A stretch of 64,000 nucleotides of DNA from Sphingobacterium olei (GCF_005048855.1 NZ_SUME01000006.1:1-64000), one strand, 5' to 3'; shown: positions 32,155 through 40,560, counted from the first letter of the stretch. The notes: generated by a model not told the origin, from the sequence alone. Made by a program: numbers and translations.

Positions 32155-33783
32155 ATGAACTATAGATGGATTTTTTGGGCCGTAGCGCTCTATATGATCG
32201 CAACGGGCTTTTCGTTTGCGCAGACGGCAAAAACGAAGAAAATATTGGTGATTGGCGTGGATGGTATGATCTACACCGCGCTAGATTATGCAACAACGCC
32301 GGGACTGGATAAGCTAATTGCCGATGCTTCCTACAGTAAGGAAGGATATGGCGGGCTGCCCGCTAACTCGACAACGGGCTGGTCGACCTTGTTAACAGGC
32401 GTCGGCGTAGATAAACATGGTGTACGCCAAGCGAACTCCTTCGCCGGTAATCACCTGGATCAGTATCCTTCGCTGGTAAAACGTATAAAAAGCCAGCTTC
32501 CGGCTATCCGCATCGCATCTATCGTACGCGAGCCGGAAATCAATACGGTATTGAACAGCGATGCTGATTTGAAGTATAGCCAGGGCTCGGATGTACAGGT
32601 GTTTGATCAGGCCAAAGAGGTCTTGGGGGGACAGTCCGCAGATGCGGTGTTTGTGCAGTTCAGCAGCCCCAAGGAGGTAGGCTTGCTGCACGGCTATCAG
32701 CTCCGAAAAGCGGATTATGTATTGGCCATCCAGCAGGTGGATACCTATATCGCGCAACTGCTAGATGTCATACAAAGCAGGGCAACGTATGCGGACGAGA
32801 ACTGGGCTATTTTTGTTGTATCGACGCATGGTGGTTCGGAAAGCGGCCTGGCTACAAACAGTACGATGGAGGAACTAAAGGTGCCCGTTATCTTTTCGGG
32901 GGCTGATCTGGATAATAAAGAACTGCTGACCACAAACATGGTCGCTAAAGAGAATAGCGATAATTTTCTGACAATAAACAAGGCGCCGACCGGCGACCGA
33001 ACCTATGGACGGATTCCTATTGCGGGTACCGGTTTACAGGGAATGGATAAGTTTACGATCGAGATGTGGATCAAAGCGGGTGCAAATTCCAGTGACCCAT
33101 CCATTATGGGCGATAAAGACTGGGACTCGGGTGGCAATCCGGGATTCGTGATCTGCCGGAGTGGCTCGTCATGGAAGATCAACATTGCCAATACGCAACG
33201 GTCGCGCTACGATATCGGATCGTCTAAACCCATAGAGGATGGCAAATGGCATCATATAGCCGTGACATTTGATAAAACCAAAGAGTGTATTGTATACCAA
33301 GATGGCGAACGTGTGGGCGGAGCAGCGTTGACGTATAAGGAGACCGATCAAATGGCATCGCCATTTAATTACATCTATATGGCACAGGATGGAACGGGTA
33401 CCTACGGCGGCGGAGCACCGAATTGGGCGGGGTCTTTTAATGAGGTGCGTATATGGACGACAGCTTTGTCGCAGGAGACCATAAAAAATTATATGTACCT
33501 GCAGCATATCGAGAAGAGCAACCACCCGCATCTGAACTTTTTAAACCTGTACCTGAAATTGGATGAGGTGAGGGGTGCGGTGTTAACGGATTACAGTGGG
33601 AAAAATAACCATGCGGAACTGGTTGGTCCGGCAACGGAGCGCAAGCCGTATTATCCGGTCGGTCTTACCGATGTGGCCGTCAACGTGCTGAGCCATATGG
33701 GTATCCGTGTCGATGGTGCATGGAACCTCGACGGAAGTACATTGAAGTCGAATGTGCCCTTCCGTTTATTTAAAGTGAACTGA
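32155..33783 (+). CDS. Alkaline-phosphatase-fold protein fused to a LamG domain, metal ligands altered
   Basis: A 542-residue secreted protein (signal peptide to about residue 23, SFAQT). The N-terminal half has the alkaline phosphatase/phosphodiesterase fold: GVDGM with metal ligand Asp36, a Ser/Thr nucleophile region (NSTTGW, 71-76) and TGVGVDKHGV. The C-terminal half (about 285-450) is a LamG/concanavalin-like sandwich (FTIEMWIKAG, DGKWHHIAVTFD, NEVRIWTTAL). The Asp and His of the usual D-x-x-G-H motif appear as Lys173 and Leu177 (FSSPKEVGLLHG), and the Asp of SDHGG is Thr224 (VVSTHGG). It may therefore be an inactive, ligand-binding relative or an enzyme with changed metal use. The context suggests it acts on phosphonate or phosphate diesters. 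Confidence 0.7.
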   Translation: MNYRWIFWAVALYMIATGFSFAQTAKTKKILVIGVDGMIYTALDYATTPGLDKLIADASYSKEGYGGLPANSTTGWSTLLTGVGVDKHGVRQANSFAGNHLDQYPSLVKRIKSQLPAIRIASIVREPEINTVLNSDADLKYSQGSDVQVFDQAKEVLGGQSADAVFVQFSSPKEVGLLHGYQLRKADYVLAIQQVDTYIAQLLDVIQSRATYADENWAIFVVSTHGGSESGLATNSTMEELKVPVIFSGADLDNKELLTTNMVAKENSDNFLTINKAPTGDRTYGRIPIAGTGLQGMDKFTIEMWIKAGANSSDPSIMGDKDWDSGGNPGFVICRSGSSWKINIANTQRSRYDIGSSKPIEDGKWHHIAVTFDKTKECIVYQDGERVGGAALTYKETDQMASPFNYIYMAQDGTGTYGGGAPNWAGSFNEVRIWTTALSQETIKNYMYLQHIEKSNHPHLNFLNLYLKLDEVRGAVLTDYSGKNNHAELVGPATERKPYYPVGLTDVAVNVLSHMGIRVDGAWNLDGSTLKSNVPFRLFKVN

Positions 33784-33811
33784 TTACGTAATTTTTTAAT
33801 CGATTAGGCAT

Positions 33812-34282
33812 ATGAACATAAAATATATTTTCAACCTCGCACTGTTCCTTACGGTGCTGTTATGGGGTAGCTCCTGCGAGAAGGAGGTGATGAATGGAAC
33901 GGTAGGAAATCCCGAACAGCTGCTGGCTGGCCGCATCAGTGGTACCTGGGCCAAGCCGGTACAGATCGTGACACCGCCGGAAGTGCCCGCGGAAGTTTTC
34001 GGTGAGATGCGTCTGGTATTTACCATGGATGAATCCGGTAATCCAAAAGCTTTTTTGGGAAAGGACTGTCCGATTGTATTTAGCGCAACCGAAAGTGCCT
34101 GGTCCGTATCGGGCACGGAAGAACAGGCCAAAGTCTTGCTGCAAGGAACAACACCGGTGGATGAGTTCGATGTGAAAGTCAATGCAAACAGCATGACGCT
34201 GTCTTTTTACATGGGATGGGAAAATACCGAAACGGGAGAAACAGGAAAAGGCGACTTTCGGGTCACATTATCGCGTCAATAA
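33812..34282 (+). CDS. Small surface lipoprotein of unknown function
   Basis: A 156-residue lipoprotein with lipobox Cys22 (WGSSC). The mature 134 residues are beta-rich and resemble small lipocalin-like or DUF5004-type lipoproteins (ISGTWAKP near the start, KVNANSMTLSFYM near the end), although I cannot assign a family. It is the sixth in a run of surface proteins of this operon, 28 bp after the LamG gene and 19 bp before the metallophosphatase. Confidence 0.55.
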   Translation: MNIKYIFNLALFLTVLLWGSSCEKEVMNGTVGNPEQLLAGRISGTWAKPVQIVTPPEVPAEVFGEMRLVFTMDESGNPKAFLGKDCPIVFSATESAWSVSGTEEQAKVLLQGTTPVDEFDVKVNANSMTLSFYMGWENTETGETGKGDFRVTLSRQ

Positions 34283-34301
34283 TTACTATAAAAATAAATA
34301 C

Positions 34302-35471
34302 ATGAAACACACATTCAACTTAATCGGACTGATCATCTTATGCCAGCAATTTGCTTTTGCGGCCGAACGTCCTAGTTTCGTCGTGAAACCGTACTTACAG
34401 TGGTCTACCCAGACCCAAATGACCGTAAAATGGGAAACTTCTGCAGCAACTAGCGGCTATGTGGAGTATGGTAAGGCGATGTTTGACGTAAAGTCACCAG
34501 CGCTTTCGCAAAAAGTGAAGGGTAAGGATAACGTACTCATACAGACTGTAAACTTAGCTGGATTGGAGCCTGAAACGGAATATTTTTACCGTGCAGTGAG
34601 CGTGAGCACGGCAGGGGATACCTTACGCAGCCCAATTTATCCATTTAAAACGGCTGTACGTGCAGACTCTCCATTTGCTTTTGCTGTTTTCTCGGATACC
34701 CAAGGGGTACCTAACCCTACGGTATGGGGCGAAATTGCGAAGATAGCGGAGAAGGAAAGACCAAATTTTGCGATCCACAGCGGAGATCAGGTCGATAATG
34801 GACACGATAGGAGCAACTGGGTAGGGCAATTCTTCCCGCAGGGCCAACAGTTTATGAGTAAATATGCCATGTTCGCCGTACCCGGAAACCATGAAAATGA
34901 CGCACCGAATTACCATAACTACCTGGGCCATCCGGATGGACTACGTTGCTACAGTTTCGTCTATGGTAATACGGAGTTTTTTATGTTCGACTCCAATCAG
35001 GATGTTTCAGTAGGTAGCGAAATCTACAAGAAGCTGGAAGCTGATCTGGCCAAGTCGACCGCCAAATGGAAGATCGTTTCACATCACCATCCTATTTACT
35101 CTTCGGATGATGATGATTACGGGAATACGCGTGTGGCCAAATCGACCTTAGGGAGCCCAAAGCTGGCGCATCTGGCACCCCTGTACGAAAAATACAATGT
35201 GGATATCGTATTCTATGGCCATGTGCATACCTACGAACGGACTTGGCCGTTGCGCAACAATAAGGTGGACCTGGATAATGGAACAATTTACATGACCTTG
35301 GGCGGCGGCGGCGGCGGATTGGAAAGACCATCGTCATGGAGATCGTGGTTTACCAACAAATTATTCCTCGACCACCACTACGGATATGTACGGGTCGTAA
35401 ATGGCGAGTTACATTTTCAAGGAATTGATGTGCGGGGAAATGTGTTTGACCAATTTGTATTAAAGAAGTAA
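34302..35471 (+). CDS. Purple-acid-phosphatase-like metallophosphatase, secreted
   Basis: A 389-residue exported protein. Signal peptide (to about Ala21), an N-terminal fibronectin-like domain (about 25-115, typical of purple acid phosphatases) and a metallophosphoesterase domain with ligands Asp132 (FSDTQ), Asp162 (SGDQV), Asn196-His197 (PGNHEND), His262 (VSHHHPIYSS) and His307/His309 (YGHVHTYER). The Tyr of the classical GD-x-x-Y motif is Asp165 here, so the iron-tyrosinate of true purple enzymes is probably absent. It likely releases phosphate or a phosphonate from esters outside the inner membrane. It is the last gene of the susC operon before a terminator. Confidence 0.85.
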   Translation: MKHTFNLIGLIILCQQFAFAAERPSFVVKPYLQWSTQTQMTVKWETSAATSGYVEYGKAMFDVKSPALSQKVKGKDNVLIQTVNLAGLEPETEYFYRAVSVSTAGDTLRSPIYPFKTAVRADSPFAFAVFSDTQGVPNPTVWGEIAKIAEKERPNFAIHSGDQVDNGHDRSNWVGQFFPQGQQFMSKYAMFAVPGNHENDAPNYHNYLGHPDGLRCYSFVYGNTEFFMFDSNQDVSVGSEIYKKLEADLAKSTAKWKIVSHHHPIYSSDDDDYGNTRVAKSTLGSPKLAHLAPLYEKYNVDIVFYGHVHTYERTWPLRNNKVDLDNGTIYMTLGGGGGGLERPSSWRSWFTNKLFLDHHYGYVRVVNGELHFQGIDVRGNVFDQFVLKK

Positions 35472-35513
35472 TCTCTTTTTAAGTTAACGCATACCAGCGG
35501 CATTTCGTTGGGT

Positions 35514-35545
35514 AAAGGGCAGCTGTTTTTCAGTTGCCCTTTTTT
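35514..35545 (+). terminator. Rho-independent terminator of the susC-to-phosphatase operon
   Basis: AAAGGGCAGCTG (35514-35525) pairs with CAGTTGCCCTTT (35531-35542), with one G-U pair and a TTTTT loop, followed by more T residues. It ends the 13-kb plus-strand unit that starts at 22069. Confidence 0.9.
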
Positions 35546-35588
35546 AATAATTTCTTAACATGGAGGCGATCTTTAGTTAATAAACTTT

Positions 35589-35605
35589 GTTTAGTATTGT
35601 TAAAC
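35589..35605. promoter_or_regulatory. Putative operator 2 (GTTTA-N7-TAAAC) upstream of the PbfA-like gene
   Basis: GTTTAGTATTGTTAAAC is a perfect 5-bp inverted repeat with a 7-bp spacer. It lies 24 bp before the start codon. The central bases match operators 1 and 3 as well (GTTTA-(A/G)-TATT). Confidence 0.7.
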
Positions 35606-35629
35606 TTTTTGGCGCATATATCAAATTGA

Positions 35630-37003
35630 ATGAGCAATCGAAAACACTTACAAACCGAGGGTGATATCAACCTGAGCGATGCACGCAAGCGTTGGTCGGA
35701 AAAAATCACGGATAAAGAAACGCAATCGGCGTTGGATCGCGATGCGCAGGTGTTTGTGCACCAGGCGCTGTCCTCACCCTGTTTGGACGTACTGGAGCGC
35801 AGCGACGGGGTACATGTCCAAAACCTGCAGGGAAAGCATTATCTGGATTTTCATGGAAACAATGTACACCAGCTGGGTTACAACAATAGCTACGTGATTG
35901 AGCGGGTAAAAGCGCAACTGGATACTTTGGCTTTTTGTCCACGACGGTTTACCAATCGGCCGGCTATTGCATTGGCAGAGCGGTTGGTTGCTTTAACCGG
36001 GCACGCGCTAACGCGGGTTCTTTTTGCGCCGGGTGGAACCTCAGCTATCGGAATGGCCTTGAAGATCGCACGATTCTATACCGGAAAGTATAAGACACTT
36101 GCGATGTACGACTCATTCCATGGCGCGTCGATGGATAGTATTGCCCTGGGTGGAGAGTACGTTTTTCAGCAGGGATTGGGCCCGTTGATGTCGGGAAGTG
36201 TACATGTGCCTCCGGTAGACTCTTATCGGGGCATGTGGTATGATCGGGCAGCTGCGGATGGGGATATGGCCTACGCCGATTACTTGGAATATGTGATCCA
36301 GAAGGAGGGAGATATTGGCGTGCTCGTGGTGGAGACGGTGCGAAGTACAGTCGTACATGTGCACTCTAAAGCATACTGGAAGCGGGTGCGCGAAATCTGC
36401 GATACGTACAACGTGCTATTGGTACTCGATGAAATCCCGATCGGGATGGGACGGACCGGAAAAATGTTTGCCTACCAGCACGCAGAGATACAACCGGATA
36501 TACTGGTATTGGGTAAAGGATTAGGAGCGGGGATCATGCCGTTGGCAGCTGTGATCTGTCGCGAGGAGCTTAATGTAGCTTCGTCGATTTCCTTAGGTCA
36601 TTTTACACACGAAAAGAGTCCGCTGGGTGCTGCAGCTGCGTTGGCAGCGCTTGATTTCATGGAAGAAAACGACATTTTGGAGCAGGTGAACGTCATGGGC
36701 GACTATTTCGGAAGCCGGCTGGAAGAGCTAAAAGCCAACTATGCGATTGTAGGGGATGTAAGGGGTGTGGGGCTGTTGTGGGCTGTGGAACTGGTAAAGG
36801 ACCGAAAGACGAAGGAAAAAAATAACGCAGCCGCTGAGCTGGTATTATATGCCTGTCTGGAAAGGGGGCTTAGTTTAAAAGTGTCTGACGGGAATGTACT
36901 GTCGCTCTATCCGCCCTTGGTCATTTCGAAGGTGGAACTAGATCAGGCCGTGAGCATATTGGATAGCGTATTACTGGCGGTTACAACAGATCAATTATTT
37001 TAA
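35630..37003 (+). CDS. pbfA: PLP-dependent class III fold lyase, PbfA-like ((R)-1-hydroxy-2-aminoethylphosphonate ammonia-lyase)
   Basis: A 457-residue cytosolic enzyme of the class III aminotransferase fold. PLP is held by Lys296 (ILVLGKGLGAGIMPLAAV) and Asp267 (VLDEIPIGMGRTG). The N-terminal TEGDINLSDAR block, HQALSSPCLD, DFHGNNVHQLGY and the CPRRFTN segment are the features I recall for PbfA, which eliminates ammonia from (R)-1-hydroxy-2-aminoethylphosphonate to give phosphonoacetaldehyde. The usual SG-(T/S)-EAN of transaminases is APGGTSAIGM here, and DEV-x-(T/S)-G is DEIPIG, both consistent with a non-transaminase. The neighbours (phosphonatase-like hydrolase, FAD oxidoreductase) support a phosphonate role. 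The name is inferred, not tested. Confidence 0.75.
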   Translation: MSNRKHLQTEGDINLSDARKRWSEKITDKETQSALDRDAQVFVHQALSSPCLDVLERSDGVHVQNLQGKHYLDFHGNNVHQLGYNNSYVIERVKAQLDTLAFCPRRFTNRPAIALAERLVALTGHALTRVLFAPGGTSAIGMALKIARFYTGKYKTLAMYDSFHGASMDSIALGGEYVFQQGLGPLMSGSVHVPPVDSYRGMWYDRAAADGDMAYADYLEYVIQKEGDIGVLVVETVRSTVVHVHSKAYWKRVREICDTYNVLLVLDEIPIGMGRTGKMFAYQHAEIQPDILVLGKGLGAGIMPLAAVICREELNVASSISLGHFTHEKSPLGAAAALAALDFMEENDILEQVNVMGDYFGSRLEELKANYAIVGDVRGVGLLWAVELVKDRKTKEKNNAAAELVLYACLERGLSLKVSDGNVLSLYPPLVISKVELDQAVSILDSVLLAVTTDQLF

Positions 37004-37005
37004 AA

Positions 37006-38316
37006 ATGAAGTATCCATTTCAACTATTGATGCAGCGACTGGGTAGTGCTTCGTATTCGATACAGATGATACTGTTGGCGCTGGCTGCATTTGGCTGCTA
37101 TACCAGCATGTACGCGTATCGAAAAGCGTTTACAGCAGCCTTGTTTACGGAGCTACCGATTTGGGGGGTGGATTATAAGGTGTGGCTCGTGATCGCACAG
37201 GTATTTGGCTATATGCTAAGTAAGTTCTATGGGATTAAGTTTGTCTCCGAGCTTGGACAGCAAAGGCGTGGTGCGAAATTGCTCCTGCTTATTGGTGTCG
37301 CCTGGCTGGCGCTACTGGGATTCGCATTTATCCCGGCACCGTATAACATCGTGTGTATGTTTATTAATGGTTTGCCCTTAGGGATGATATGGGGTATCGT
37401 ATTTTCGTATCTGGAGGGTAGGCGTGCCACTGAATTTTTGGCGGCAATCATGAGTGTGAGTCTGGTGTTTGCTTCTGGATTTGTTAAGTCGCTGGCACGT
37501 TTCCTGATGGAAGAATTGCACGTAACGGAGCAATGGATGCCATTTGCTACGGGACTGCTGTTTGCGATTCCGCTGCTTGTATTTACGTTGGTGCTGGAGG
37601 CCATGCCGCCGCCGGATGCCAAAGACAAACTGCTGCGCAACGAACGGAAAGCCATGACACATGGCGAGCGCATTGCTTTTTTGAAAATGTTTCTGCCGGG
37701 GCTAGTTGTCGTTGTATTTGTGTACTTGATATTCAGTGTGCTTCGGGATATACGCGATAATTTTGAAGTTGAGATCTGGGCGGATATTGGCGTAACAGAA
37801 ACGCTGATCTATGTGCAGACGGATTCGCTTATCGCATTAGTTGTGTTGGCACTTATGGGGCTGTTGATCTGTGTTAAAAATAACATGAAGGCATTCAGCT
37901 ACATCCATGTGATGCTTTTTACGGGTTGTTTTTTAGCGGGTGTATTCACCTATCTCTTTCGGATACAGGCGGTCAGCGGAACAACGTGGATGGTCATGAC
38001 GGGACTGGGACTGTATATGGTGTACATACCGTTTAATGCGATTTTTTTCGAGCGCTTTCTGGCGTCTTTTAAGGTGAAGGGTAATATTGGATTCCTGATG
38101 TATGTCGCCGATTCTGTGGGATACCTGGGAAGCGTCTGTGTATTGCTGGTGCGCGAACTCGGATTGGTGGAGACCAGCTGGGGTAGCTTTTTTGAGCAGG
38201 CCATCCTTCTGGCAGCCGTGCTGGGTTGTATTTCCGTTGTGTTCTCCCTCATTTATTTTAGACGGAAGAAAGTGACGGAGGTGGAGCAGGTAGGCGATAT
38301 GGAACTCGCGCGATAA
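37006..38316 (+). CDS. MFS-type transporter, DUF5690 family
   Basis: A 436-residue inner-membrane protein with about 12 predicted membrane segments and the MFS organisation: ALAAFGCYTSMYAYRKAF in helix 1, then a central cytosolic loop around residues 205-225 (PPDAKDKLLRNERKAM). It corresponds to DUF5690, seen in Bacteroidota close to phosphonatase-like genes. It starts 2 bp after the PbfA-like stop, so the two are co-translated, and it probably brings the aminophosphonate (or a related product) across the inner membrane. A strong terminator follows. Confidence 0.8.
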   Translation: MKYPFQLLMQRLGSASYSIQMILLALAAFGCYTSMYAYRKAFTAALFTELPIWGVDYKVWLVIAQVFGYMLSKFYGIKFVSELGQQRRGAKLLLLIGVAWLALLGFAFIPAPYNIVCMFINGLPLGMIWGIVFSYLEGRRATEFLAAIMSVSLVFASGFVKSLARFLMEELHVTEQWMPFATGLLFAIPLLVFTLVLEAMPPPDAKDKLLRNERKAMTHGERIAFLKMFLPGLVVVVFVYLIFSVLRDIRDNFEVEIWADIGVTETLIYVQTDSLIALVVLALMGLLICVKNNMKAFSYIHVMLFTGCFLAGVFTYLFRIQAVSGTTWMVMTGLGLYMVYIPFNAIFFERFLASFKVKGNIGFLMYVADSVGYLGSVCVLLVRELGLVETSWGSFFEQAILLAAVLGCISVVFSLIYFRRKKVTEVEQVGDMELAR

Positions 38317-38334
38317 TAACTGTTCAGAGTAGGA

Positions 38335-38378
38335 ACACAAATGGCCTGTCTATTTAGAAGTAGACAGGCCATTTGTGT
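38335..38378. terminator. Bidirectional terminator between converging units
   Basis: Perfect 18-bp arms (38335-38352 and 38361-38378; the left arm begins ACACAAATGGCC) are separated by an 8-nt loop. The element lies between the plus-strand transporter and the minus-strand FAD oxidoreductase and can serve both, although neither side has a long T-run. Confidence 0.8.
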
Positions 38379-38406
38379 GTGCCTATACTGGGGCGTTAGC
38401 CCCTGA

Positions 38407-39567
38407 TTAAAAATTATATAAGTTCGCGATGCTTTGCTCCGCATATCCGGCACTGGCGGTCATCCCTTTGCCCCCGATACCGGTACGGATATGGATACGA
38501 TCGTCAATATTCTTCTCTACGATATGATCTCGATGCTGTGCATAGAATCCTGCCCAGGAAGTGGCGATCTGCCGCTGATCGATGGGCAAGATCCGATTGG
38601 CTTCTTCCAGCATCAATTGGTTGATGTGCGCATTGATCGAAAATCCAAGTTCTTCGAGCTGTGTACCCGGTGCATACTCGTGCGAATCTCCGATGATGAT
38701 GCTTCCGTCGAGCGCCTGTTTGAACAGGATGTGGATACCCCATTTTTTCAGTTCTTCGTAATGCTCGGGTACGCTCAGTTGCTGAAAGGAAGGGCAATAG
38801 GCTTCAAAGCTTTCGTACCGCCTGATGGTTAGACCGGTTAAGATGTTTCCGGGCAACTGGATGTGCGGCAAGGGCTGTGTGCGCAACATTTGCAGCTTGC
38901 TGATCTGTAAACCGCTGTCTTCGAATAGTTCCCTATAAAGCAGTTTAAATTCGTAGCCGTTGCAGATGACGACTTTTTCGGCTTGGAATTCCTGCTGATT
39001 CGTCGTGCTGATGGTGGCACCGCTCGCATGGCTCTCACAGGCTAATACGGTGGTGTCGTAGCGCAGGGTATATTTTGCAAATTTTTGTTTCAGGAACTGA
39101 TGAAGACGGCGGATCATGGTTTCGGGCTCGACACTGAGCTCTTGCTCGAACACAATAGCTTCCTTCACGTAATCGGATCGTAGGTCCGGGAATTTGGCGC
39201 ATACCTGCGCTTGATTCCAGACCGCATGGGCGTAGTCTTTGCGGTTATAGTGTGCGGCAAGCTCGTGCATGACCTGCGTTTCTTCGTGATCGGACGCAAT
39301 GTAGTAACTGCCGTTGTTTCTGACAGAGATGTCGAACTCCCGCTGTATGGATTGATAAATTTCGAGACCCCGGACGCCGTAATCAAACCATTCTCCAGAC
39401 ATCCCGGAGGGTACGACCTGGCCGAAATTACGGGCTGTAGAGCCGACTGGAAAGTTATCTTTCTCGAGCTGAAGAACTTCAAGGCCTCGTAGCAGGGCAT
39501 GATAGGCGTGAAAGGTGCCCAGGATACCGCCGCCGACTACAATTAAATCGTATTTTTTTGAGTGCAT
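38407..39567 (-). CDS. DadA-like FAD oxidoreductase, TIGR03364/HpnW (PbfD) type
   Basis: A 386-residue cytosolic flavoprotein with the dinucleotide-binding start DLIVVGGGILGTFHAYHALL and the second FAD motif VLQLEKDNFPVGSTARNFGQ. The ending (HIRTGIGGKGMTASAGYAEQ) is typical of the glycine-oxidase-like family TIGR03364, which was defined by its neighbourhood with phosphonate genes; members oxidise N-methylated or free aminoethylphosphonates to phosphonoacetaldehyde. Here it follows the phosphonatase-like gene by 34 bp in the same operon. It would provide a second route to phosphonoacetaldehyde beside the PbfA-like lyase. Substrate is inferred from family and context. Confidence 0.8.
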   Translation of the reverse strand: MHSKKYDLIVVGGGILGTFHAYHALLRGLEVLQLEKDNFPVGSTARNFGQVVPSGMSGEWFDYGVRGLEIYQSIQREFDISVRNNGSYYIASDHEETQVMHELAAHYNRKDYAHAVWNQAQVCAKFPDLRSDYVKEAIVFEQELSVEPETMIRRLHQFLKQKFAKYTLRYDTTVLACESHASGATISTTNQQEFQAEKVVICNGYEFKLLYRELFEDSGLQISKLQMLRTQPLPHIQLPGNILTGLTIRRYESFEAYCPSFQQLSVPEHYEELKKWGIHILFKQALDGSIIIGDSHEYAPGTQLEELGFSINAHINQLMLEEANRILPIDQRQIATSWAGFYAQHRDHIVEKNIDDRIHIRTGIGGKGMTASAGYAEQSIANLYNF

Positions 39568-39601
39568 AAGCTATGAGTTTTTTTATTCGAATACCCGTTT
39601 C

Positions 39602-40300
39602 TTATTGTTCTAACAGTGGTAAGACTTCGAGCAGATTGTCCACGATATGGCTGGGATTTGCACGGCTTAATTGCGCGACGGTGTGTGCACCGGTCGTGAT
39701 GCCGATACTGAATCTGCAGCCGGCATTCTGCCCTTCTGCGATATCGACGGCCGAGTCTCCAATTTTTGCGACGGCCTGACCGGATTCAATACCGAATTGA
39801 TCCATGGCAAACAGAATCATGTCGGGGTGGGGGCGATTACGAGCCACATCATCCGCGGTGATCAAGGCATCGATATCACGGCCTACTTTCCAATCCAACT
39901 GCTGGAGAAGGGTTTCGGCGGTGTGTTTGTTGTAGCCCGTATTCAGCACAATACGGATGTTTTTTTTCTGTAAAGCCTGAAAGAAATCCAGGGCATTATC
40001 TTGTGCGGATATAGCCGCTGTTTGGTAGGCCTGGTCAAGTAACTGCAAGAAATCACGGAACATCAGCTCGATGACGGATGGATCAACTTTTTCGGCGGTG
40101 CTTGTTAAGATCGACTCAATGGCCTGTTTTTTTTCTTTACCGGCCCCGTGCGCCAATACATCCTCTAGCGATACGGCATAACCATGCCGATTAATTGCCC
40201 GGTGTAAGGTTTTGTACACGAGGTTATCCTCATCAACTGTGGTACCGGCCATATCGCATACTACCATCTTAATTTTATCGTTTTTTTCTACTGCTATCAT
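39602..40300 (-). CDS. Phosphonatase-like HAD hydrolase (TIGR03351 type)
   Basis: A 232-residue cytosolic enzyme. The nucleophile motif is CDMAGTTVDE: Asp16 as nucleophile, with Ala18 in place of the second Asp of ordinary HAD phosphatases, the mark of phosphonoacetaldehyde hydrolases (PhnX has D-x-A-G-T). The cap helix has HGAGKEKKQAI, where Lys55 is placed like the Schiff-base Lys of PhnX. The late motif IGDSAVDIAEG binds Mg2+. It would split phosphonoacetaldehyde into acetaldehyde and phosphate, or a close analogue. It is the first gene of its operon, directly after operator 3 and a good -7 box. Confidence 0.85.
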   Translation of the reverse strand: MIAVEKNDKIKMVVCDMAGTTVDEDNLVYKTLHRAINRHGYAVSLEDVLAHGAGKEKKQAIESILTSTAEKVDPSVIELMFRDFLQLLDQAYQTAAISAQDNALDFFQALQKKNIRIVLNTGYNKHTAETLLQQLDWKVGRDIDALITADDVARNRPHPDMILFAMDQFGIESGQAVAKIGDSAVDIAEGQNAGCRFSIGITTGAHTVAQLSRANPSHIVDNLLEVLPLLEQ

Positions 40301-40352
40301 GTTTTAAATGTGTATTCGACTAGCGCTGTTATAAGTGAAAAAATATATGGTG

Positions 40353-40384
40353 CAAATATAAACATTTGTTTAGTATTTATAAAT
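40353..40384 (-). promoter_or_regulatory. Promoter and putative operator 3 of the phosphonatase-oxidoreductase operon
   Basis: On the minus strand TATATTTG (40360-40353) is a perfect -7 box. GTTTAGTATTTATAAAT (40368-40384, plus strand), matching 14 of 17 positions of operator 2, lies 7 bp upstream of it, within the -33 region, which suits either repression or activation by contact with polymerase. Confidence 0.7.
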
Positions 40385-40471
40385 ATTATATATCTCAATA
40401 CGTGCGAATTCTATGCTGATTGTATGTCAGTGAGCTTGTTGGCGATACGGGTAGATATTATTTAACAATTT

Positions 40472-40488
40472 GTTTACTTTCGCTAAAC
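40472..40488. promoter_or_regulatory. Putative operator 4 (GTTTA-N7-TAAAC) upstream of the XRE-cupin gene
   Basis: GTTTACTTTCGCTAAAC keeps both 5-bp arms perfectly, with a different centre. It lies 16 bp upstream of the predicted -33 element of the regulator gene, suggesting autoregulation. Confidence 0.7.
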
Positions 40489-40504
40489 GTCAATTGCAGT
40501 TTAT

Positions 40505-40539
40505 TTGCGCTGTTTCTACTTACAATTAGCTATTTTTGC
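40505..40539 (+). promoter_or_regulatory. Promoter of the XRE-cupin regulator gene
   Basis: TTTG at 40505-40508 and TATTTTTG (TAnnTTTG) at 40532-40539 are separated by 23 bp. The ATG at 40561 is 21 bp downstream. Confidence 0.55.
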
Positions 40540-40560
40540 CTAACTTACAAATAAAAGGCT

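Noticed and set aside
35630..37003. Ordinary class III aminotransferase (acetylornithine or GABA type)
   Set aside because: The SG-(S/T)-EAN and DEV-x-TG motifs are replaced, and the neighbours are phosphonate-type genes; the PbfA-like lyase reading fits better, though untested.
39602..40300. Generic HAD phosphatase or phosphoglycolate phosphatase
   Set aside because: The motif is D-M-A-G-T, with Ala in place of the second Asp, and the cap has a Lys placed as in phosphonatase.
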